From contig JAHEGH010000163.1 of the NCBI GenBank assembly GCA_024639825.1, positions 24,719 through 88,718 on the forward strand: a DNA stretch of 64,000 nucleotides, written 5' to 3'. The notes under the pieces are model-generated. The model ran no database searches, was not told the origin of the DNA, and saw nothing but the letters and a program-made list of their open reading frames with translations. Position numbers and translations under genes: made by a program. The DNA is from Gammaproteobacteria bacterium. GTDB lineage: Bacteria; Pseudomonadota; Gammaproteobacteria; Steroidobacterales; Woeseiaceae. Every line of letters starts with the position of its first letter. Position 1 is the first letter of the stretch. This document shows, in pieces, positions 29,835-38,600 of the stretch.

Positions 29835-30458
29835 ATGGCCATCCTGATTGATCACCCCTGCGTACAGCATAAACTCGGCATCATCCGCGCTACTGATACA
29901 GGGCATAAGCGTTTCCGTGAGCTCGCAACGGAAATCACCAAGTTCGTCTGCTACGAAGCGCTCAAGAACATCAAGACGAAAGAAGTGATAGTTGAGACGC
30001 CCGTGGCGCAAGCGACGTGTCGTAAGATCGATACCGACATTGTGGTGGTACCGATTCTTCGTGCGGGTGTCGGCATGCTGGAAGGTATTCTCGAACTGGT
30101 ACCTACTGCGCGGGTCGGTTTCGTTGGCCTGTACCGTGACGAGGAAACCAAGCAACCCGTAACCTACTACGAGCGCTTTCCGCGGCAGATCAAAGGCGGT
30201 ACCTGTATCGTTATTGATCCCATGCTGGCAACAGGTGGATCGACCGTTGCTGCACTGGACCTGCTGAAAGCCAGTGGTGCCGAACACATCGTCGTTATCT
30301 GTATTGTCACCTGCCCTGAAGGCATTGAACTCGTTGAGAAAGCGCATCCGGATGTAAAAATTTACGCTGCCGCTATCGACGATCATTTGAATGAAAAGAA
30401 GTACATCGTCCCAGGCCTTGGCGACGCCGGGGACCGCTTGTTTGGAACCTCCCACTAG
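29835..30458 (+). CDS. upp: Uracil phosphoribosyltransferase
   Basis: Upp makes UMP from uracil and PRPP in pyrimidine salvage. From ATG 29835 the product is 207 residues, the usual length; the frame is open further upstream but that overlaps the VOC gene. The PRPP loop DPMLATGGSTVAA and the uracil-binding end YIVPGLGDAGDRLFGT are clear. No uraA permease lies next to it. Confidence 0.97.
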   Translation: MAILIDHPCVQHKLGIIRATDTGHKRFRELATEITKFVCYEALKNIKTKEVIVETPVAQATCRKIDTDIVVVPILRAGVGMLEGILELVPTARVGFVGLYRDEETKQPVTYYERFPRQIKGGTCIVIDPMLATGGSTVAALDLLKASGAEHIVVICIVTCPEGIELVEKAHPDVKIYAAAIDDHLNEKKYIVPGLGDAGDRLFGTSH

Positions 30459-30469
30459 GAAGGTGAGCC

Positions 30470-30892
30470 GTGCCCGAAAACAAGACCAAAGCGACCAAAG
30501 CCAGCGTCACCGAGTTCATCAATTCGATTGAGGACAGGCAGAAACGTGCCGATGCCCGAAAGGTCGCGGCGATGATGCGCAAGGCAACAGGCAAACGGGC
30601 GAAGATGTGGGGACCCAGTATCGTCGGCTATGGAACCTACCACTACCAATACGCAAGTGGTCGTGAAGGTGACTTCATGATCGCCGGGTTTTCACCGCGC
30701 CGGCAGGCGCTGACTGTGTATATCCTGGCAGGCTTCGGTCGCTTCGATGCTCTCATGGCCAAGCTCGGAAAATACAAGACGGGCAAGTCGTGTCTGTATA
30801 TCAAGCGTCTTTCCGATGTGGATGAAAAGATTCTTGAAAAACTGATCGACGGTTCCGTCAAATACATGCGCAAAAACTACGAGACCTGGTGA
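30470..30892 (+). CDS. DUF1801 domain protein
   Basis: A 140-residue protein with GTG start, containing TEFINSIEDRQKRADAR, KMWGPSIVGYGTYHY and GKYKTGKSCLYIKRL. These match the DUF1801 (YdhG-like) family of unknown function. AGGTGAG precedes the GTG. It lies between upp and a TerB-like gene, all in one direction. Confidence 0.8.
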   Translation: MPENKTKATKASVTEFINSIEDRQKRADARKVAAMMRKATGKRAKMWGPSIVGYGTYHYQYASGREGDFMIAGFSPRRQALTVYILAGFGRFDALMAKLGKYKTGKSCLYIKRLSDVDEKILEKLIDGSVKYMRKNYETW

Positions 30893-30899
30893 ATTCGAA

Positions 30900-31370
30900 A
30901 TGAATACTGAAATCCTAAGTTCACGGCTGGAAGGAACGAAGCTGATCATCGAGACGCCGGAGGGGACGCGGACCTATGATTCGCAGTTTCTCGTCGCCGC
31001 GTTGCTGGTTTTCGTTGCGCGGGGCAGCGGGACGATCGAACCTGAAGAGTCGGCGAAGATGATTGAACTCATCGAAGAACATTTTCATCTGCAGGGAGCG
31101 GAGTCGCTTGAGCTGATCACTACGGCCATGTCGGAATTGACGGACAAACCGACCCTCGGGATGCTGTTGGCTGACCTGGGAAAGACCCTGTCGGATGGTG
31201 ACAAGGAAGATATCGCCCTCATGGGACTCAAGGTTGTCGCTGCCGACGGCCACCGGCATTTTGCGGAGATGGAACAGTTCAACAAGGCCATGACGGCCGC
31301 CGATATCCCACCGGAGGTCGTACATCGGGCATTCGACCGCTATTTCGCTGAAACGATGCCGGGCGACTGA
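30900..31370 (+). CDS. TerB-like protein
   Basis: A 156-residue all-helical protein. VAALLVFVARGSGTIEPEE and the later MGLKVVAADGHRHFAEME repeat are typical of the TerB/DjlA-N fold, with acidic residues at metal-binding-like positions. The family was named from tellurite resistance clusters, but single chromosomal copies like this are not shown to confer it. The nhaA gene follows 17 bases later. Confidence 0.7.
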   Translation: MNTEILSSRLEGTKLIIETPEGTRTYDSQFLVAALLVFVARGSGTIEPEESAKMIELIEEHFHLQGAESLELITTAMSELTDKPTLGMLLADLGKTLSDGDKEDIALMGLKVVAADGHRHFAEMEQFNKAMTAADIPPEVVHRAFDRYFAETMPGD

Positions 31371-31387
31371 CGGACACCGGGAAGACT

Positions 31388-32569
31388 ATGCAAGCGACAA
31401 TCAAGAATTTCGTACGCCTGGAATCGGCCGGTGGCATTGTCCTGATGGCTGCCGCCGCCCTGGCGCTGTTGGCGGCGAACACCGGCGCAGCGGGACTTTA
31501 CGCCCACTTCATCGATACGCCGGTCGAGGTGCGTGTTGGCGCCCTGCAGATCGCGAAGCCACTGTTCCTGTGGGTTAACGACGGTCTCATGGCGATATTC
31601 TTCTTCCTGGTTGGGCTCGAGCTGAAGCGCGAGTTTATGGAAGGTGAATTATCACGGCCTGCAAATGTGCTTCTGCCAGCACTGGGGGCGGTTGGCGGCA
31701 TGGCTGTGCCCGTTGCCTTCTTTGTCTTCATGAACAGGGGTGATGCTGTTGCCATGCAGGGCTGGGCTATTCCGGCCGCAACAGACATCGCCTTTGCACT
31801 GGGGATCCTGACCTTGCTGGGATCGCGCGTCCCGGTGTCGCTCAAGGTGTTCCTCGTCTCGCTGGCCATCTTCGACGACCTTGGCGCAATTGTAATTATC
31901 GCGATCTTCTACTCGGCGAACCTGTCGGCAGGGGCGCTGACGATAGCCTTGGTGTGTCTCACAGCGCTCGCTCTCATGAATCGCCGTGGTGTCATGAGCG
32001 TGTCGTCCTACGTGCTGGTGGGCGTCATCATGTGGATCGCGGTGCTGAAGTCAGGGGTGCATGCGACGCTTGCCGGTGTTGCCCTCGCAGCGTTCATACC
32101 GATGCGCGACCCGGACAATGAAGGGTACTCGCCATTACGTGAGCTCGAACACGACCTGCACCAGGTCGTGGCGTTTGGTGTGCTGCCGCTGTTCGCCTTC
32201 GTTAATGCCGGCATCGATCTCGGCGGTGTCAGTATCGAAAGTCTCATGCACCCTGTGCCGTTAGGCATTGCTGCAGGTCTTTTCGTGGGTAAACAGCTCG
32301 GGATATTCGTGCTGTGCTTTATCGCGATCAAGCTGGGTCTTGCGCGTTTGCCCGATCGCGCCAGTTGGGGTGGTCTGTATGGCGTGTCGATTCTGTGTGG
32401 TGTCGGATTTACAATGAGCCTGTTCGTCGGCTCCCTCGCGTTCGAGAATACCGTCATCAGCCCGGACATGATTTTCGATGAGCGCCTTGGCATCATTCTC
32501 GGCTCGTTGTTATCCGGCATCATGGGATACATCGTGCTGCACCTGACGCTGCCAAAAATCGGGGAATGA
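31388..32569 (+). CDS. nhaA: Na+/H+ antiporter NhaA
   Basis: NhaA exports sodium in exchange for two protons and supports salt and alkaline pH tolerance. The 393-residue protein begins with the family's amphipathic helix, has about twelve membrane segments and the ion-binding pair in SLAIFDDLGAIVIIAIFY (Asp-Asp, equivalent to Asp163/164 of E. coli). Presence of NhaA fits a marine or saline habitat but does not prove it. The stop overlaps the next gene by four bases. Confidence 0.95.
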   Translation: MQATIKNFVRLESAGGIVLMAAAALALLAANTGAAGLYAHFIDTPVEVRVGALQIAKPLFLWVNDGLMAIFFFLVGLELKREFMEGELSRPANVLLPALGAVGGMAVPVAFFVFMNRGDAVAMQGWAIPAATDIAFALGILTLLGSRVPVSLKVFLVSLAIFDDLGAIVIIAIFYSANLSAGALTIALVCLTALALMNRRGVMSVSSYVLVGVIMWIAVLKSGVHATLAGVALAAFIPMRDPDNEGYSPLRELEHDLHQVVAFGVLPLFAFVNAGIDLGGVSIESLMHPVPLGIAAGLFVGKQLGIFVLCFIAIKLGLARLPDRASWGGLYGVSILCGVGFTMSLFVGSLAFENTVISPDMIFDERLGIILGSLLSGIMGYIVLHLTLPKIGE

Positions 32570-33072
32570 GTGAGTGGCCGCTACAGGACGATGGTTGGAC
32601 CCTCGCCCCTGCAACAGACTCTGAGTTTGATGACGTAATGCCCTGGTTTCCGGATGCGCACTCGGTGGACATCTGGGGAGGACCGAATTTCCGCTACCCG
32701 TTCACGGGGGAGACGTTTCGCGAGGACTGCCGCGTTGATGTAATGACATCCTATGCGCTGCGCAACAGCGCTGGTGAGCTGGCCGCCTTCGGTCAGACCT
32801 ACGAACGTGAAGGGCGAGGTCACCTGGCTCGCCTCGTGTCCAACCCGGCCCTGCGACGGCAGGGTGCCGGCAGAAAACTGATTCGCATGATTATCGCTGC
32901 GCTTGAAATGACCGGCGACTACGATGAGTACTCGCTGTTCGTCTACCGTGACAATGCACCTGCATATCAGTGTTACCTGTCATTGGGCTTCGTCGTTGCG
33001 CAGTACCCGGACGACGCACTCATGCCAGACAAGTGCTTTTTCCTCACTAAAAGAGCAACAAGGAGAAAATGA
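32566..33072 (+). CDS. GNAT acetyltransferase
   Basis: A 168-residue protein. The acetyl-CoA site reads LARLVSNPALRRQGAGRKLIRMI (R-R-Q-G-A-G), followed by SLFVYRDNAPAYQCYLSLGF, a classical GNAT end. The substrate is unknown. The ATG overlaps the nhaA stop and the stop overlaps the MAPEG start, so it is co-translated with both. Confidence 0.85.
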   Translation: MSEWPLQDDGWTLAPATDSEFDDVMPWFPDAHSVDIWGGPNFRYPFTGETFREDCRVDVMTSYALRNSAGELAAFGQTYEREGRGHLARLVSNPALRRQGAGRKLIRMIIAALEMTGDYDEYSLFVYRDNAPAYQCYLSLGFVVAQYPDDALMPDKCFFLTKRATRRK

Positions 33073-33458
33073 TGACGCCAGAGTTAACGAGCCTTACCTG
33101 GGTGGCCGCGCTGTCGGCCGTGATGTGGGTGCCGTATATTCTCAACCTGATCATGGTGCGTGGTCTCGTCGATGCGGTCGGTTATCCCGACGATCCAAAA
33201 CCCATGGCCGCCTGGGCCGAACGCATGAAAGCGGCACACTACAACGCCGTTGAGAATATGGTGCTGTTTGCGACCCTGGTCCTGATCGCTCATGCGGCCG
33301 GGATCAGTAACCAGACCACGGTTCTTGTTTGCCAGGTGTACTTCTGGGCGCGCCTCGTGCACCTGGTGGCCTACACGCTGGGTATTCCGTGGGTACGTAC
33401 GCTGTCGTTTGCGGCAGGCTGGATCGCCTGCGTCGCATTGCTGATCGAATTATTTTAG
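33069..33458 (+). CDS. MAPEG family membrane protein
   Basis: A 129-residue protein with four membrane helices. FWARLVHLVAYTLGIPWVRT carries the Arg/His-rich MAPEG signature of microsomal glutathione-transferase-like proteins. The bacterial function is generally not known. It ends the rightward run and overlaps the uup stop by nine bases on the opposite strand. Confidence 0.85.
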   Translation: MMTPELTSLTWVAALSAVMWVPYILNLIMVRGLVDAVGYPDDPKPMAAWAERMKAAHYNAVENMVLFATLVLIAHAAGISNQTTVLVCQVYFWARLVHLVAYTLGIPWVRTLSFAAGWIACVALLIELF

Positions 33459-35351
33459 GAACGATTCCTGCAGCGTTTCGAGTTCGCTCCAGCGCTCGAT
33501 TCGCTGTTCCAGCAATTCTTCAGTCTCGCTGAGCTTGTGGAGCTCCTGCTGCACGAGCTCAGCATCCTGGGCGTAGAAGTCGGGGGCCGCGATGGCGGCC
33601 TGCAGGGCTGTGATCGCTGCCTCAATCTGCCCGATTTCTGCCGGCAGGCTGTCAAGCTCGCGTTGGTCTTTGTAGCTGAGCTTCGTCGCTTTCTTATTCT
33701 TGCGGCGCTCGAGTGCTTCGCGTTTCTTGCGCTCCGCTTCGTAGGGGTTGTCAGTTACCGCGAGCTCATGGCCGCGACGTAACCAGTCGGAGTAGCCGCC
33801 CACGTATTCCTGCACCTTGCCATTCTGTTCAAACACGATCGTGCTGGTGACGACGTTATCGAGGAACTCGCGATCGTGGCTGACCACGATTAGCGTACCG
33901 GTAAATTCGCAGAGTTTCTGCTCGAGCACTTCAAGCGTTTCTATATCGAGGTCGTTAGTCGGTTCATCGAGCACGAGCAGATTGGCCGGCCGGGTGAACA
34001 GCTTGGCGAGAATAACGCGATTGCGTTCTCCGCCGGAGAGCGACTTCACCGGCGTCATCGCCCGCTCTGGACTAAACAGGAATCCCTTCAGGTAACCGAC
34101 GACATGGCGGTCCTTGCCGTTCAGCTTAATATACGTCCGGCCTTCGCCGACGTTGTACGCCACGGATTTTTCGAGGTCGAGAGTCTGGCGCAGCTGGTCG
34201 AAGTATCCGACCTCCAGGCCTGTGCCGACTTTCAATGTGCCAGTCTGCGGTTCCAGCTCACCCAGCAGGAGGCGCAGCAGTGTGGTCTTGCCGACGCCGT
34301 TATTGCCGATCAAGCCGATGCGATCGCCGCGCATGATCTTGATGTCGAAGTCACTGATGACTTTTTCGTCGCCATAGCTGTAACTGATGTTACGTGCGCG
34401 TATGACCTTGCGACCAGACTGCTCAGCCTCCTCAATATGAATACGCGCCTTACCTTCTTTGGCAACGCGCTCCTCCCGTTCTTCGCGCATCGCCTGCAAT
34501 GCACGTACCCGGCCTTCATTGCGCGTCCGGCGTGCCTTGATTCCCTGCCGGACCCAGGCTTCCTCTTCGGCGAGCTTCTTGTCGAACTTGTCGTCGGCAA
34601 CAGCCTCATCTTCCAATGATTTTTCTTTTCTTCTCAGGAAGTTATCGTAGTCACCGGGCCAGCTCGTAAGGTGGCCGCGGTCGATCTCGACGATGCGTGT
34701 TGCGAGCCGCTGCAGGAAGGCGCGATCATGCGTAATGAACAGCACCGACCCCGGGTAGTTGTAGACGCGGTCTTCGAGCCACTTGATGGTTGCGATGTCG
34801 AGGTGGTTGGTGGGTTCATCGAGCAACAGCAGGTCCGGCTTTTGCACGAGTGCCTTGGCAAGAGCGACACGCCGCCGCCAGCCGCCCGACAACTCGTTCA
34901 TCTTCTTGTCGAATGGGAGGCTGAGTTCGGTAATGGTTGTTTCGACGCGCTGCTCGAGATGCCAGCCGTCGTGCGCGTCAATCTTCGCGTGCAGGGCTTC
35001 GAGGTCACGCAGACCGTGCTTGTCGAGTTCGAGCTTGGAGCGGCGCTCGTACTCCTTTAACAGGGCTTCGACCTGCGTCAGGCCCGAACGGACAACGTCG
35101 GTGACCGGCATGTCCATTGCCTCAGGCAAGGTTTGTTCCAGTTGACTGACGATGAGATCGTCTTTCGCGACGATTTCGCCACGGTCTGGTTCGAGTGTCC
35201 CCATGATCAGTTTGAGCGTGGTCGACTTGCCCGCGCCGTTCCTGCCAATCAGGCAGATACGCTCGCCGGGCTCGATCGCGAGTTCAGCGTTACGCAAGAT
35301 CAGTTGGTCGCCAAATTCGAGGCCGATGTCTTCGAAGCGAAGCAGAGACAT
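33450..35351 (-). CDS. uup: ABC-F ATPase Uup
   Basis: Uup is a soluble ABC-F protein that acts on ribosomes and affects precise transposon excision in E. coli. The 633-residue product has two nucleotide-binding domains: Walker A GRNGAGKST and GNNGVGKTT, signature LSGGWRRR and LSGGERNR, and Walker B LLLLDEPTNHL and LLVLDEPTNDL. A coiled-coil C-terminal arm (about residues 540-633) follows, as in Uup and not in EttA. Confidence 0.95.
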   Translation of the reverse strand: MSLLRFEDIGLEFGDQLILRNAELAIEPGERICLIGRNGAGKSTTLKLIMGTLEPDRGEIVAKDDLIVSQLEQTLPEAMDMPVTDVVRSGLTQVEALLKEYERRSKLELDKHGLRDLEALHAKIDAHDGWHLEQRVETTITELSLPFDKKMNELSGGWRRRVALAKALVQKPDLLLLDEPTNHLDIATIKWLEDRVYNYPGSVLFITHDRAFLQRLATRIVEIDRGHLTSWPGDYDNFLRRKEKSLEDEAVADDKFDKKLAEEEAWVRQGIKARRTRNEGRVRALQAMREEREERVAKEGKARIHIEEAEQSGRKVIRARNISYSYGDEKVISDFDIKIMRGDRIGLIGNNGVGKTTLLRLLLGELEPQTGTLKVGTGLEVGYFDQLRQTLDLEKSVAYNVGEGRTYIKLNGKDRHVVGYLKGFLFSPERAMTPVKSLSGGERNRVILAKLFTRPANLLVLDEPTNDLDIETLEVLEQKLCEFTGTLIVVSHDREFLDNVVTSTIVFEQNGKVQEYVGGYSDWLRRGHELAVTDNPYEAERKKREALERRKNKKATKLSYKDQRELDSLPAEIGQIEAAITALQAAIAAPDFYAQDAELVQQELHKLSETEELLEQRIERWSELETLQESFLK

Positions 35352-35416
35352 GTGGGGTTCCGCAGGGATTTGGCGTGTATCCTACCTGAATAAGAAACCG
35401 CGAACAGGGGATACCC

Positions 35417-35623
35417 ATGAGCGAGGAACGCTTTATCGACCTCGAAACACGGCTGGCACACCAGGACCAGTTACTGCACGAACTCAATGATGTCATTACC
35501 GCGCAGCAGGCCAAACTGATGCAGCTGGAAGAGCTATGCCGCGCACTGATTGATCGCGTGAAAGCGGCTGGCGAGGGCGGTCCTGAGGGTGATCCGGCGG
35601 ACGAAATTCCGCCTCACTACTAA
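35417..35623 (+). CDS. slyX: SlyX family protein
   Basis: A 68-residue coiled-coil protein, starting MSEERFIDLETRLAHQDQLL with a heptad pattern and ending DEIPPHY, the conserved SlyX tail. The function is unknown. It is divergent from uup, 65 bases away. Confidence 0.88.
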   Translation: MSEERFIDLETRLAHQDQLLHELNDVITAQQAKLMQLEELCRALIDRVKAAGEGGPEGDPADEIPPHY

Positions 35624-35685
35624 CCCGCAATCAGTCTGTACTGCGTTGACGTATAGTGTCAGGCACGCATTGCCGGAGAGCCATC

Positions 35686-38600
35686 ATGCGTAAGAAATTC
35701 ATGCTATTTATCCTTGGTTTGCTGTTCTCGACGGGTGCTGTACTTGCCCAGGACTATGTCCCTGACGAACTTGAGGGCTGGCAAAAGTGGGTTCTCAAGG
35801 ACAGGGAGTATCTGGATTGCCCCTTCCACTTCGACCGCAGTACTGCTGAACGATCCAACTTCCTGTGTGCCTGGCCCGGGCGCCTGCAACTTGAGGTGAC
35901 GGCCACGGGTGGGCGATTTACTCAGCAATGGACGCTGCATGCGGAGGACCAGTGGATCGCTTTGCCTGGCAGCGCAGAACACTGGCCCGATCGCGTCACG
36001 GTGAACGATCGCGCGGTCGAAGTCATCGCCCGCCAGAATGTGCCCAGTGTCCGCCTTGCACCCGGTACTTACCGCGTTGAAGGCCGTTTCGAGTGGGATG
36101 AGCGTCCCGGCGTGTTGCGGGTGCCGCCAGAAAGCGGGCTGATATCACTGAGCGTTGACGGCCGTCCAGTGGCGCGCCCCGAGCTTAATCGCAACGGCGT
36201 ATTTCTCGGGGAGCGTAAACGCGATACGCGTGCGGTCGATTCGGTGCGGCCTGTGATCTACAGGCTGGTCGTTGACGAGGTTCCAACCCGGCTCGTGACC
36301 ATGTTGAGGATCGATGTTTCAGGCGCTGTCCGTGAAGAACTGTTTGGCCCGATTCTGCCTGAGGGGTTTGTGCCGCTCAGCCTGCAAAGTCAGCTTCCTG
36401 CAAAACTGGAAGCGGATGGCAATCTGCATTTGCAGGTCCGCCCCGGCCGCTGGGTTATTTACCTGACCGCACGCGCGTCTGAGGTGACCAATGCGATCGC
36501 CGGGCCCGTGGAAGGCCCCAACCTCCCCGGGAGCGAAATCTGGAGCTACCAGTCCAACGACAGGCTGCGTGTTACCGCTGCGGAAGGCTTGCCGCCAGTG
36601 GATCCCGCGCAGGTCGAGGTGCCCGGCAACTGGCAGTCGTTCCCGGCGTATCGGGTCGACGCAGGCGCTACGTTCGAGATAACCGAACGCAGCCGCGGCG
36701 TCGTTTCAGCGAGCAACGAACTCCAGCTCAACAGGACGATGTGGCTTGGTTTTGATGGCCGGAGTTTTCTCGTGGAGGACGATGTGTCAGGCGACATGCG
36801 GACAGACTGGCGCCTCGACATGGGCGGTCCCTACACGCTGCTGGCGGCCGAGGAAGACGGCGAGGCCCTGTTGATTACGGATGGCCATGTTGCTGGGCAG
36901 ACCGGCGTTGAGGTTCGCCGAACCAAAGTTGGGCTGAGCGCACTGGGCCGCAGCGATACGCGTGGGGCCATGCCCGTTACGGGCTGGCAGGCGCGGTTCA
37001 CGGATGTCGAAACGACATTGAATTTGCCGCCGGGGCACAAACTGCTGACTGCGCCGGGCGTCGATCGGGCAGCTGGCAGCTGGACGAGTGAGTGGCAGCT
37101 GCTGGATTTCTTCCTCGTACTTATCATTACCATTGCGATGTGGCGCCTGTTCAGTCCAACGGCCGGCGTCGTCGCACTGCTCGCGCTTACGCTGAGTTTC
37201 CACGAGATGTTGGCCCCCAACTGGCTTTGGCTGAACCTGCTGATAGCCGTTGCATTGTTGCGCGTGGCGCCCGAAGGGTGGTTGCGACGCATTGTGCGCG
37301 GTTACCAGCTCATAAGCGTCGCGGCCCTCGTAATCGTGCTGGTGCCGTTCATCGCCGGGCAACTTCGTGTTGCGATCTACCCGCAACTGGAGCCCCAGTA
37401 CGACAGCAGCGTACTCGGTTTCGCTGGCGGAGAGGACGCGTTAATGGAGGTAGGTTTCACGCCGGGCGAAGTCGATCGGGCGCGCAAGAGAGACCCGGGT
37501 GTTCCTGAGTCCATGCCCCTCCGGTCGGAGATGGCCGAAGAAGTCGTCGTGACCGCGGCGAAGGTCGAAAGAGAATCTTTCTCCCGATACGCACCCAACG
37601 CCATCGTACAGGCAGGTCCGGGTATCCCTGCCTGGAACTGGAATAACTACACCTTGTACTGGAGTGGCCCCGTCGATGCCGGGCAGGAGATGCGGCTGAT
37701 CATCCTGCCGAGCTGGTTGGTCAGCCTGCTGCGTTTCGTCGAGGTGGGACTGCTACTGCTGTTCGCAGGCATCATTGCCGCGGAGGTTGCTAATCGCCGC
37801 TGGGTACTGCCGGGTGGATTCGCGTTGGGCCATAACCAGGCGGCCAGTGCACTGGCTGTGCTCGTGTGTGGGTCACTGCTGATGATCAGCCCGCAGGCTG
37901 ACGCACAGCTACCGGATGCGGAATTGCTGCGCCAGCTGGAGCAGCGCCTGCTGGAGCCGCCCGACTGCATGCCGCGCTGCGCAGAGATTGCCGCGGCCGA
38001 CGTCAGTGTCGGCGCCGGTACAATCAGTATGGAACTGGACATACATGCGATGGAAGATGTTGCAATTCCGTTGCCGGGTTCCGCAGAGGGATGGCGGCCG
38101 GATGCCGTTTTGGTCGACGGTGCCGGAAGCGCTCGGGTGCTGCGGATGGCCGATGGCTCGTTCTGGTTATCAATGCGACCCGGGCGGCACCGCGTCAGCT
38201 TGCGTGGCCCGGTCCCCGCCGTCGACAGTCTCGAAGTGCCGTTCCGTGCGCCAGCACGCGTGATCAATGTGGCTAGCGACGGTTGGTTTATTGCCGGAGT
38301 CAAAGACCGCCGTCTGTTGGCAGGGTCCCTGCAACTGACGCGGCTGCAAGCGGACGACAGCGGCGACGCCGTACGTTGGGAAAGCAGTCGGTTCCCGGCC
38401 TTTGCCCGAATCGAACGCACGATCGAATTGGATCTTGACTGGCGTGTACGTACAACCGTAGTTCGCGTCGCACCGGCGCAAGGGGCGCTGACGCTGGATG
38501 TACCGCTTATCGAGGGTGAGACGATAGTGAGCGGCGAATTCAACGTGACGGACGGCCGCGTCCTCGTGTCGATGGATCCGCGACAGCAGTCAATTAGCTG

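Noticed and set aside
30900-31370. A tellurite resistance system
   Set aside because: Only a TerB-like protein is present. No terC, terD, terE or terA genes lie near, so no resistance system is claimed.
37530-37570. EEVVVTAAK in the giant membrane protein, resembling a TonB box
   Set aside because: TonB boxes occur at the N-terminus of outer-membrane receptors that have a plug and beta-barrel. This segment is internal, between membrane helices, and no plug or barrel pattern is present.
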